From: Asterochloris sp. CNOR1
Lineage: Eukaryota; Chlorophyta; Trebouxiophyceae; Trebouxiales; Trebouxiaceae
Length of the DNA stretch: 64,000 nt
Assembly: GCA_963969365.1 (NCBI GenBank)
Contig: OZ017755.1
Coordinates: forward strand, 1,736,001 to 1,800,000
Direction: 5' to 3'
Notes under the pieces: model-generated
What the model was told of the DNA's origin: nothing
Databases searched by the model: none
The model's input: only the letters and a program-made list of their open reading frames with translations
Made by a program: the position numbers and the translations under genes
In this document: positions 12,201 to 22,371 of the stretch, in pieces
Layout: each line of letters begins with the position of its first letter
How positions within the stretch are numbered: the stretch's first letter is position 1

Positions 12201-13183
12201 GCCAATGTAGAGCACGGCAGCGCCTCTTGGGATGCCTATACTTGAATTGTGCAGGTATAACTCAAGCAGGCCTCACCAGTTGAGCACAGCTGAGGGTCAT
12301 GCCAACCCCTGGGGGTGGTTGGTCAGTGCAGTGTGCCGACGTGCTGGGAACAGCGGTGTTGACAGGTAGTACAGTAGCAGGAGGCAGGGATGGTGGCCCT
12401 GTGCTTGAAGGTGCAGTCCCCACGCTGGTGGCAGGCTTGTTAGGGGCAGCTGGTGAGGATGGTGCAGGTGCTGTGCTAAGGGTCACAGTCCCCGTACTCG
12501 AGCTTGGTGTGCTGACAGAGGGGGCTGAGGTGGCAATTGAGGATGCTGCTGGTGCAGCAGTTGTGCCAGAAGCATCTGTAGTGTTGCTGGAGGGAGTGCA
12601 GAGGCCACAGATAGCTGGGCAGTGCTGCCTGCAGCAGGAACGCATTCAGTCACCAGGTAGGCAACCTGTGCCAGATCTGACTAGCCGAGCTCTGGCACCT
12701 GCAGGTCTCGTATGCCTATGGCAGGCCTGCACAGATCTGGAACAGGTGCGGGAGATGCCTTGCGAAGTAGGATCCTTGCACCTGCTGAGATCATCCTGCA
12801 GCTCCAGCAAGTGCGGAACCAGGCAGGCGAGCTGTGCAGAAGCAGGATAATGCCAGCTCAGATAATGGTGGTTGCAGCCTGATGCGAGGCAGGCAAGCCA
12901 TGCATCAGCAGTTCTGGCTAGCTCAGACAGGTCTAGCAACAGGCAGGTGAGCTGTGCAGCAGCGCAATATGACCAGATCAGTTGCCAGCTCAAGGACTAC
13001 GGTGGCGACCAAATAAAGTTGCCTGAGGTAGTCCCCGACGTAGCCAGGTGTAGAGCAGGGTGCTGCAGGGCTGCATAGGAAGGCACAATCCACTGCCAGA
13101 TCTGCGCATATAGGCTGCTGTGCAGCAGTAAGTCCACATGCCGCCAGCAGCAAGAGCCAGATTGCTGAGTTGGCACTTTCCAT
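9217..13183 (-). CDS. Secreted multi-ShKT, mucin-like protein with TSP1-like repeat
   Basis: Predicted extracellular or cell-wall protein of 845 residues. Exons on the minus strand: 13023-13183, 12277-12628, 10795-12013, 10378-10505, 9919-10205, 9217-9607, all in phase. Residues 1-21 are a signal peptide (AIWLLLLAACGLTAA). Four six-cysteine ShKT domains, each split by an intron, lie at about 26-64, 154-198, 606-650 and 684-726; all end C-x3-C-x2-C (CPAICGLC, CAKSCNRC, CSSSCNRC, CPLTCGQC). Long Thr/Ala/Pro/Ser-rich linkers, above all residues 200-575, look O-glycosylated. Residues about 755-815 resemble a thrombospondin type 1 repeat (FSDCSTQCGPGI). Intron 1 appears to be GC-AG (CTCAG|GCAACT). 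Similar ShKT proteins occur in green algae and animals; no enzymatic domain was found. A role in wall structure or adhesion is inference. Confidence 0.8.
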
Positions 13184-13446
13184 CCTGCAGAGCAGGCCAG
13201 TTGGCCTCACTTTCACCGACAAGCTGTATTTTGCGATAGGCAGGCAGCAGGGATCTGAGTGCGCAGCAATGCCGCACTCCCCGCCATACCTGACGAGCTT
13301 GTTGCAAACAGACAACAAAATCCGGAGTGCAGAAGGCCGACTGGAGCAGATCGCGCAGAATGAAGGGATGATGGACTTTTTGGACTTACTGTCGACTTTC
13401 CATATTATATGTCAGGCCTCTTTGAAACCACCGGAAGCAGAAGCAT

Positions 13447-16119
13447 TCAACATAGGTACCTGTGCGGCCTTCCCTCACCAATGCCCATGTTGAGGAAATG
13501 CTGCCAGGCAGCTGCCTTGGGGTCTGGCTGCTGTGCCATGAATGCGAGGTCATACTTGTTGGCTGCAATGTAAAAGTCCTGGTCAAAACAGTCCTGGCCA
13601 TGCTGCTCAGCCTGCGCCTTCCTAAATGGCAGGATGTCGAGCCAATGATTGGTTGCTATGCTATTGAAGCGGGCCTGCAGTGCAGCAGTAGATGCTGAAT
13701 GCAAAGTCAGTGCTGCCAGCTGGGCCCTTTGTGCAGAAAAGATGCCAGCCCTGGGATGGCACACCTCAACAGGCCGAGGTGCTTCACTGTAACATGTGCA
13801 ATGCTGAGAACAAGGCACAAAGCAGAGACTTCCCACCTCTTGGTTGCTATGGTCGGCTGCATCTCGCACCCACTGGCTGTATTTCTTAGCCTGCCTGACG
13901 TGATACCACATGGCATCAGCCATGCTGGCTTTCACCTGCACCACACAGCAGGGCCAGATACGATGGAGTATACATGGCAGGCTGAACCAAGGCAGTGCTC
14001 AGAGGGGGTTGGCCACGAGCCAGCCCGAGAGCGATGCAGCCGCTGCTGCCAGCATAAGCATCATTGTGGCCCAGGTCGCAGTTGGTCTCTCTCTATAAAC
14101 AGCTCACAAGGCATGACATGGCTGACCTTGATGAAGATAACCTCAAAAGGGTCTACGGAGAGTCCGTCATTGAATTCATGCTGCAATTATGGCAGACAGC
14201 AGCTTTGGACAAATGCGCCACCATGCACGCACAGTGGACCGCACACACCGACAGAAGATGTGTACCTGAATTGGGTTCACGTTTGCATTGCAGGCAGCCG
14301 CTCTGCTATCCCGCCAGTCGAGTCCCTGCAGCATCGCGGCAGGTGCGCTGCAGCCATCAGCCTGATTGCAGGTGGCATGCCACTATGAGGCACTCACTCG
14401 TCTTGCTGGCCAGCAACATATGCGCTGCGGTCCAGCCAATGGACTGGGATACATGTGTGCGCTGCACCCAGTCCATTGGCTGGACCGCAGCACAAGAGCT
14501 GCGGTGCAGAGCTGCCTGAGCAATTGCGTCATCACCCACCTGATATCTAATGAGCAGGCAGTCGAGGTTATAGCCGGCGTCCAGAATGGCTCGTGAGGCT
14601 CCAAGCTCGCTTTGCATGACAAGCTGGGCCATGTCATCGTGGCACTTGAACACGGTGCCCTTCAGCATCACAGGACGCCGTCAAATCAACACAAGCGGCT
14701 GCATTGCCTTCACTGACACCTCTGCAGCTTGTCAGGCCTCACTGGTGTGATACACCATATTGCATTGTCTCTACGCAGGTGAGTCTTTGCATGCTGGCTG
14801 TGAGGACCCACCTTGTCACGCAAAACTTTGAGGCCGACCTGGTCTGTGGCCACCACATATGTCTGAACGTGGGGGGTGGGCGCCATCTCGTAAGCCCGAC
14901 TGCGCAGACAGGGCACAGGGGCTCAAACTCCGGCAGTGGCTCCAAATCGCAGGGCATCAGGAGCTGAGCCTTGGGGACACTCACCCACAGTTGATGGTGC
15001 TGCCCACCAGCTTCACTGAGTCAGTGATCCTGCTGGTGAAGGCCGCTGTCCAATGCATCTTGCCACGCAGGTAGGCCGGCAGAAAGGGCCCACGCACGCT
15101 GGAGTTGAGCCAGACAAAATACTGGTATTGGCTGCATGGTCACACGCCATGTATGTCAGGCAGCGCCTTGCTGTGAGATGTGTGCAGCCGGGCAACATGT
15201 TGGAACACTTGCAGTCCAGGCTGCGGGGCATGCCAGCAAGGGAGCAGAGCTTTAGCACAAAAAGGCAGCCCACCTGACAACCACATCTTCATGGTTCAGC
15301 ACCCAGCCTACGGTGCCAATATCAAAGCAGCTGTTGGGGTGCTCCATGTAGCGCGCATTTGTGGGCAGGGGTGGCCGAGACTCCAGCTGGTGCAAATCAC
15401 TGCCCTGCTGGAGTACAATGATGTACTCACATCCATCAGCCTCCTGCACAGCAGTGGAGCCGGGGCTGGCTGGTAAGCATGCATTCTGAGCATGCTGTGC
15501 CCACCAAGCATACATTTCCCAGCATATATTCATGAAAGGAGTGCGCAGCCCATTCAGGGCCTGTCCATTTACAGAGGAACTTGCCCCTCTGGCATGGCCA
15601 GTCAAAACAGCCGTCACCTGGATGCCTTCCCAGAGGAAGTAGCTGAGATTTTCCATGTACTCTGGGTCATTGCCTGCAGTAGCGGCCTTCATTAGACAGT
15701 GCCATTGTGCATGCCACCTCTCTCAGCAGCACTGACCTGAAAAGACATATATCACCAGCGTGTCTGGGTTTGAGTTCTGGCTCTGCCCCATCAGGCTCGC
15801 CAGAATAGAGGACTGCGCCTTGCTGCTCAGCAAGACTGGCTGCCCTGTGTCAGCTGGCTGCTGGAGCTTGTCTGAGATGAGCTTGGCGCCCTCCTGTGCA
15901 GTGGAACCGACCCACCAGCAGATGGCAATGATGGCCACCCCTAGCAGGAGTGCAGGGAAGGCCAGCCACCTTCTGGACCTGTGAACAAGCAGGTAGAAGT
16001 GAAGTGTTTTCTAGCAAATGCCTTTGTCAAAGCACGGGCGCCCACCTGGCCCGCTTGCGTCTCCATTTTGATGGTGTGCCCGCCGACTGGCTGATGAGGG
16101 AGGTGTAGGAGGGCAGCAT
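13447..16119 (-). CDS. Type II membrane glycosyltransferase-like protein
   Basis: Eleven minus-strand exons in phase: 16046-16119, 15737-15978, 15618-15673, 15274-15443, 14985-15131, 14812-14899, 14540-14659, 14266-14325, 14127-14180, 13837-13935, 13447-13674; 445 residues. A basic N-terminus (KWRRKRARSRRW) precedes one hydrophobic anchor (LAFPALLLGVAIIAICWWV), so the rest is probably in the Golgi lumen. Conserved-looking blocks are YFVWLNSSVRGPFLP, MHWTAAFTSRITDSVKLVG, TPHVQTYVVATDQVGL, CHDDMAQLVMQSELGASR, GLDWRDS and EFNDGLSVDPFEV. From memory, proteins with these blocks are common in green algae and loosely resemble rhamnan-synthesis/RgpF-like glycosyltransferases; I could not check this. 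The C-terminus holds a second small block (WQHFLNMGIGEGRPHRYL). Role in polysaccharide or glycoprotein synthesis is inference. It is divergent from the gene starting at 16322. Confidence 0.72.
14424..14491. repeat. Perfect 25-bp inverted repeat (hairpin) inside an intron
   Basis: Positions 14424-14448 are exactly complementary to 14467-14491, with an 18-nt loop. The element lies in the intron between the exons at 14540-14659 and 14266-14325 of the glycosyltransferase-like gene. Transcribed from either strand it would fold into an uninterrupted 25-bp stem. It may be a foldback element, a small-RNA precursor or the scar of an inverted duplication. Confidence 0.9.
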
Positions 16120-16321
16120 CAATTATGTTGATAGGCATGAATGTGGACAGGCATGAATGTGGGCACCTCCCCAGTGCAAGAGGTCTACAGCTCTGCCCCA
16201 CGGTCTTGTCGTGATGAGATCCACATTGGGCAATCAGCAAGCAGGCTGCCTCCCGCCTGGCACAGAAATCACAACAGTCTCAGATAAGCTTCAGGGGCCT
16301 GTGCAATTAAGAAGAGAGGCG
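16120..16321. promoter_or_regulatory. Short divergent promoter region
   Basis: Only 202 bp separate the start codons of two divergent genes (16119 minus, 16322 plus), so both 5' UTRs and promoters must fit here. It contains a 16-bp tandem duplication (AGGCATGAATGTGG at 16133-16146 and 16149-16162). No TATA box is obvious. Confidence 0.5.
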
Positions 16322-19300
16322 ATGGCGGTCAGCTCTAGGACCTCGGACATCACAGTGACTTCTACGTCTCTGCTGGACCTGGTGATGGAACAGCAATGTG
16401 AAGCTGTGCCTGGCATGAGGTCAGTCCCTAACGACTCTGAATCCGTCTGTGTGCTGTTGTTTGAGCTCCTGTGAACGCTCCTGTGCCTGAAACATGCCAA
16501 TGAACAGCCTCGCATGCACAGTTGCATGTTTGCCTCGTGTGTAGGCCGCGCCTTGGATGGCTGTAGTCTGCACTGCTACCAGTGTGTGAGCAAGGGACTG
16601 CACTACTGCTGATGTCTGTTACGTTGGGACTCAGCACGCTTGTCACCTGCTGCAGCTTGCAGTTCCAGCCAGATCTTATGGGGCAGACCAAGCTGGCAGA
16701 GAGGCCCTACCACTTCTGTGCCATCACAGGTATTCAGTGCGCTGTCCTGTGCTTTGCAGTGCATGCTGCACAGTTTGCTGGACAGCGCATGCTGCACAGT
16801 GCATGCTGAGTTAGCTGTGCTCAAGATTCTGGTGTGCTGAGGAAGCTCTTCTGCTGGCTTGCAGGCAACCTGGCACTGGCAGCCTTTCTGCATGACCATG
16901 TAAGTCCCTGGCCCTTCAGAGCCTTTTGCAGGCTAGCATGCTTTTCTTGGCCGCCTACAGTGCGGATGTATTGCACTGCATGATGCCCTGGAAGCAACAT
17001 GCAGCTGTCGTACTAGCACATTAGCTGTCCCACTGCATTCTATTCCCTGGCATGCCATCTCTTGCCCTGCATTACCACACACATGCTGGCTGCCTTCACG
17101 CACAGTCCATGTCCCCACTGCCCAATGAACGCAGCCAGGCAGACTGGTTGGCTTCTGGCTGTGCAGGGGGTGCCCAATTCGGTGCATGTCCCCATCGCCC
17201 AGATCAAGGCTGATGGCAGGGCAGGCAACACCCCCTGGACCAAGCCCATGATGCTGTCAGCCTCAGACACTGCAGCGCTGGCAGGTATCATCTGCACAAC
17301 TTGTGCGCACATCCTCAAGGAGCTCAGCAACTTGCTGCTGCACCAATCAATGTGTCCTCCTGTCACTGGCACTGTCTGTGCAATTCCCTGGACCTGCATT
17401 TTGAACAGCAGAGCAAAGGGTGCTGCCCTGATCGTGCAAGTCCTAGTGACAACACAAAGCAGGAGAGATCTGCATCAGCAAGTCGTTGCTGTGCTTGCAT
17501 GCTGCCCCAAAATTTTGTTGCACAATATAGTAGAGCGCTTCTGCTGTGTGCTGGGCTGCTCAGTGTCTTGCAGGCCCACCCTGAGCAGCAGCCCTACTTC
17601 ATTGCCTGCGCCTGCCAAGAAGTCTCTTGGCTTGAGTGCTGCCTTGAAATCATACAGATTGTAGCTCTGCATGACACGCTCTGTGCTACAGAGTATGGCT
17701 GCAGCTTGTGCACATGTGCGCGCATGCTGAATCAGATGCAGGAGTGGCCCTTCGCAGCACAACTTCTGGGTGGAAGTATACTCTTGTGAAGCCCTTTGGC
17801 CAAGCCGCAGCCTTGCTGGGCTGCAGGCCATGCGGAGATGCGGCGCATGCTGGACCTCATCCAGGCCAGGGTCCCCCTTCGCTGGTCCCGCAGCAAGCAC
17901 AAACGCTATGCCTGCGAGGAGTGCCGGGTGTTCCACAAGCTGGTGAGCATGCCGTACTGCTCGGCAGCAGCCCCCTCAGCTGGGCACGTGCTGTGGTATC
18001 ACAAACTCCCCTTTTGACTGTGCGCCTGCCAGGCAGGTTCCACCAGTGGGGAGTGCTCGTGCTCTCGAGATCGGCTGCCTGTCGTGCAGACTGCCTTGTC
18101 ACACTGCATCACTCACCTGGCTGGGCTCTCAGCTGAGCTCAACCTGCATTGCACCGGCTGCTGGCAGGCAGCCACTGAGCTCCTTCTGGCTGTGACAAAG
18201 AGCTGTGCTAGGCTCTTCCCCACAGGTCACCGCTGCTCCTCAACTGCTGCAGGTACACACGTTTGTGCAGAGCTGCATGTCTTCGGAGATCATCAGGTTA
18301 CCAGGTGCGTTCCATTCCTAGGGGCCGAATTTGCACAGTGCTCAGCTGCGTCGCACTGCCCTGCGGCATGCCGCGGTGTCCACAGCAGGCATGCTGGTGG
18401 CGCCCGAGGCAGGCATGCTGGTGGCGCCCGAGGCAGGCATGCTGGTGGCGCCCGAGGCAGGCATGCTGGTGGCGCCCAGTCCCCGGCCGTATGTGTCGGA
18501 TGCCAAATGCCTCAAAGCAGGCATGCTGACGGTGCCCCTTCCCCTGCCTGCTATCCCAGACAGCAGAGGCCAGCAGTTGAGCCATCCCTTCCTCCGCTGG
18601 CCTGCAGGCCCCGCACGGCAGCTGATCCTGGACAAGGTGGCAGAGGACAAGTCTCGCATTCTCGTCTGGGGCATGGTCACAGATCAAGCAGGTGGGCAGC
18701 CCTACCTGCGATGTGCTACGAGTCTACCCTCCACCAGTCAGGTTGGGGAGGTTGCTGTGCGTGGGGCAGATCAATGGAAAGGTGCAGATGATGTAAGTGG
18801 GCAGCCCTACCCACAGTCAACTCTGCTGTCTGGTCTATATGAGCATTGGGAGGTTCCACCCTGGTATGGGACATGTCTCTTGAGGAAGGGGTAGGAGGCC
18901 AGCCCCACCTGCTCCTGTGGATGCAATGCTGAAGGATACTTCTGGTCTCTGGGTGTGGCGGTCACACAAGATGCAGGTGGGCAGCCCTGCCTGCAGTCTG
19001 CTCTTCATGGCGCAACATGAGGTTCCTGCATCCTGGTCTTGGCTGCACAGCTGTGTCACTCTCGATGCAGCATGCTTGTGCAGTGCTTTGGCGGCGCGTC
19101 ACGAACTTGGCAGCAGCAGTGCTGGTTGGATGTGTGCCTCGCAATAAGAGCTGGTTTCTGCCCTGCCCGCAGTCCGGCAGACGCCTGCTGGACAGTTGCA
19201 CCTGTGAAGCACTCCCTTAAGTATACCTGTTATGCGCTGGCCTGTCAAACCTGTGCCTAAAGAGACGAGGGGGGGCCTGCGATGACTCCTGCCAATTAAC

Positions 19301-21881
19301 TATCTCTTGTTGTGTCTTGCTTGCAGTGTGATCATGTAAGGTGCAAAGCACAGGCCTCCGCTGCTCACGGCCTGATGCCTACTCCATGCACACACCTGAT
19401 TGTTGGGGCACTGCGGTGTGGGAAGTGCGCCTGCTTGGACTAGACTCCGTGATGCTGTCGAGCTTCACTCTGTGTCCTGCTCGCAGCGTGAGCAGCGCAC
19501 ATGGCAACAGCTTGGCTCTTGCTGCAGAGACCTGCACTTTCACTGTCATTCCATCCTTCTGCTACAGTGTGGCAGGGGGACTGGGAGGCCTGCCTGGACC
19601 CAGTGCTGCTGGAGGCGGCTGGAGAAGTTGTGAAGTCCCTGGGAACTCCGGCAGAAGGCGCTGGTGCCCAGCAGGGGCAGCAGCAGCAGATGGTGGCGGT
19701 GAATCAGCCCCCAATGGCTGAGTATCGCTTTCAGGTGAGGATGAGACATTTGTGAGATGTTTGCGATTAAGTGCTGGCATTGCTGCAGTGCTCCCTGTGC
19801 GCATCTGACAGGCCGCCTCCATGCGCAAGTCTGCATACCAATGTCAGCAAAGCCCCTGCTTTCAGTGTGTTCCCTGCCCGTCAAGCCACCTTGCTGTAGC
19901 CTTGGGTGTATGGCAGCCTCTTCCTGAGCTGAGAGCCTTACAGTGAGGCACATGCAGGGGGTCGCTGACAGCCATGCTGTGAATGCCTGTCTGGTGCCAA
20001 TTTGCGGCAGCAGTGTTGTGTGATGCAAAGGTGCATGTCTTGTGGCCAGGTGTCACTTTGGGGCAGCGTTTCTGGCTCCACTGGTGATTTTGTCTTTGGT
20101 TGTGGCGCTGCCAATCCATGGGTGCATCTCCTGGCTGGGTGATACTACTGTGGTGCATCATCACTCATGAGAGTGTGCTCGCCTGACGCTGCAGATCTGT
20201 GGGTGCATATCCTGTTCAGGTGTACCTACTGTGACAGCAGCGATATCACTGCGAAGAGTGTGATGGACCTGACTCTGCAGATGCGAGGGTGCATGTCTTG
20301 GCCAGGTGTGACTGTGGGCAGCAGCGCTGGCCTTGTAGTGAGTGCGTGTCCTGGCCGGAGGCTGCAGATTGCAAGATACTTGTTGTGCTACCTACTTGCT
20401 GAAAACAAAAGAATATAAGCAGCTGTTTGCAAATGATGCTGCAGATCCGCGCGGGGCCGGTCGCACGGGCTCGCAGCTGGTGGACCTTCAAGCACACGCT
20501 GCAGGTCGCTGGGCGGCTGTTTGCAGGTGGGCCACGCTGTGCCAGCCATGCTGCTGGTGTGCCCTGCTGGGGATGGAAACAGGCTCAGGTGCATGCTGCA
20601 GATGGTGGGAAACCGCTTGGCACCAGGTCCTGCAGATGCCGGGACGTGCTGGAGATGGTCGGGACACCTTGCAGTGAAATCTGGGTGCCACACCGCATTC
20701 CCGGACCGCCTGTCAGAGCCTCGGCTGCCTTGGCTTGTGCATGGATCTGCTGCAACTGCTTTTGCAGAACAATGCTCTGCTTTGCTTCATGTACTGTGCC
20801 CTTGTGAGGCACAGCAGCAGCACCAGCTCAGACCTGGAGTGCTGTTACCTCTCTAACTTGGTACCTGTAGGGTCCTTCCAAAAAGTCCCTTCCCCTGCCC
20901 CCCCTTATTCATGTATTTGTGTATCTCCTGAGCCCATAGCTGCAAGCCAAGTGGAGCTGTTGTCCTGCAGCTAGCCGTTCTGGGAATGTCTTCTCGAGGT
21001 GCACAAGCCCCGTTTCTTGCCTGCAGGCTGGAATGCGCTGCAGCTTGCGTCACAGGCAGGCATGACGCAGGATCTGCCCATGACGGTGGCAGTCTTCGCC
21101 CTGGGCTTCATGGCGCCGCGCACAACCACCCTGGCTTTTGGCCTGGACAGGGGGTACAAGCTGCTGGCCCATTGCCAGAGCAGCCGTGACAGGCAGGGCC
21201 TCCTGCAGGCGATTGGCAGGCAGCGCAGTCACGTTCAAAACTTTCGGCAGGGTGGCCGCCTGCTGCCCAACAGCAGCAGCAGCAGGCCGAGGGACATGTG
21301 CCACATAGATGCTGAAGATGGTGGCTGGCCCTCTGAGTCATAGCAGGAATGAACAGCTGGGCATGCTTGTGCTTTTCCATGCCCCAGCAGTTGGCTCCTG
21401 ATGGTGGTCCAGCCTCAGGCCCATTCTGAGGATGCCAGTACATTTTGCCTGTATGAGATTGTCATGCAGCTTGCTCACAGCCTGCATATTTCATCATGAC
21501 CACCAGCCATCAGACCTGTCTGCATGTGCCCACTGTACATTGCCCAACCCTGCCTTGAACGCTCTGCAAAGTAATCTGCAAAGTCAGCTTTCAGCGTGCA
21601 CCAGTCACAGACTAATCTCATGGGGTGTTCCAGCCTAAAGCTTCATTTCAGCCAGTTCCATGCACTCTGCCTGGGCATGCCATCCCATCTGCCAGAATAC
21701 TGATAATCTGGTGATGGCAGAACATCTGGCCTTGCTCGAGATGGCCATTGCTGTTTATGATGATCCCCAGAAGCATGACGCAGTGCCTGATGTCAGGCCA
21801 GTGTTGCTCAGGCATCCCTACACCAGGAACTTGCTGAGGTACATCCAAGGATTTCTGGGGTTCCTACGAACTTACACTTGA
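16322..21881 (+). CDS. Unrecognised protein, exon model incomplete
   Basis: A plus-strand gene I cannot assign to a family. Exons in continuous phase: 16322-16419, 16656-16729, 16865-16899, 17167-17284, 17827-17942, 18226-18304, 18608-18691. They give a protein starting MAVSSRTSDITVTSTSLLD and including KLAERPYHFCAITGNLALA, MRRMLDLIQARVPLRWS, RYACEECRVFHKL and DKVAEDKSRILVWGMVTD. Later probable exons are 19576-19734 (GDWEACLDPVLLEAAGEV), about 21027-21190 (AGMTQDLPMTVAVFALGF) and the last exon 21696-21881 (LLRYIQGFLGFLRTYT-stop). The phases of the last three do not join directly, so small exons are missing between 18692 and 19575, in 19735-21026, and perhaps after 21190. No signal peptide, transmembrane segment or catalytic motif is evident. 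CEEC could be half of a metal-binding site, but this is speculative. Confidence 0.5.
18385..18480. repeat. 24-bp minisatellite, four copies
   Basis: Four head-to-tail copies of a 24-bp unit beginning GCAGGCATGCTGGTGG; a diverged fifth piece occurs near 18517-18537. The period is a multiple of three and all three forward frames stay open across it, one reading AGMLVAPE repeatedly. In the model above it falls in the intron between 18304 and 18608, because the flanking exons join in phase without it. Confidence 0.9.
18676..19000. repeat. Three copies of an exon-donor junction
   Basis: The end of exon 18608-18691 with its donor (core GTGGGCAGCCCTACCTG at 18692-18708) is repeated in the downstream intron near 18765-18820 and 18960-19000. 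Copy 2 keeps AAGTGGGCAGCCCTACCC and copy 3 keeps GCAGGTGGGCAGCCCTGCC. Confidence 0.75.
20029..20320. repeat. Degenerate tandem repeats in a large intron
   Basis: A motif close to GGTGCATGTCTTGGCCAGG followed by TGT and a GGCAGC-type run recurs near 20030, 20202 and 20287, with a weaker relative near 20342. Spacing is irregular (about 170 and 85 bp). It lies in the long intron between exons 19576-19734 and 21027. Confidence 0.6.
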
Positions 21882-22371
21882 CTGGGGCACTGCAAAGACG
21901 CAGGTTTGAGACGCAAGTTATGGCATGTCCTGGTCTGAACATGGTTTGAGCAAACGTTCAAGACAGCAAAGCATTCAGGCAGCTGGGACCACTGTCTGCC
22001 GTATGGCCTGGTGGACAGGCAAGACTTCAACAAACTGACAGAGCTGTGAGGGGAAGTCTGAAGAGCACACAAGGAAGTGGCAGGAATGGATTACAGGCAA
22101 CATGGGTGGCAGCCCAGCATAGTTGTAACCATCAGCATATTGAGCTGGGCTCACAAGAGGCAGGTGACTGCAACTCCAGGCGCCTTGCAGCAAATGTTTG
22201 GAAAAAACCTGCAAGTCAAAATCAAAGGCCTGCCAGAGCAGGACTGACACACTATTTGAGACAGCCTCTGGCCAGACATGCAGTTTTTGACCTGAGGCCT
22301 GCCAGGGCTGTTGCGCCCTGCCAGAGGTGAATCAGCTGGTGGCTCAGCAGCAGCTGATGACCCCGCAAAGT
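21882..22371. other. Convergent intergenic region
   Basis: About 490 bp between two genes ending tail to tail; it should hold both 3' UTRs. No gene, RNA or clear terminator recognised. The phrase GGCCTGCCAGAGC(A/T) recurs loosely (22228, 22300, 22399), extending into the last exon of the minus gene. Confidence 0.4.

Noticed and set aside
17569-17664. Possible exon after a TGCAG at 17569
   Set aside because: It would bring an in-frame stop after exon 17167-17284, whereas skipping to 17827 keeps phase and sense.
18385-18480. Short direct repeats as a possible CRISPR array
   Set aside because: Units are contiguous without spacers and the DNA is eukaryotic; it is a minisatellite.
18331-18894. 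Open frame reading AGMLVAPE repeats as coding exon
   Set aside because: Exons 18226-18304 and 18608-18691 join in phase without it, so it is more likely intronic.
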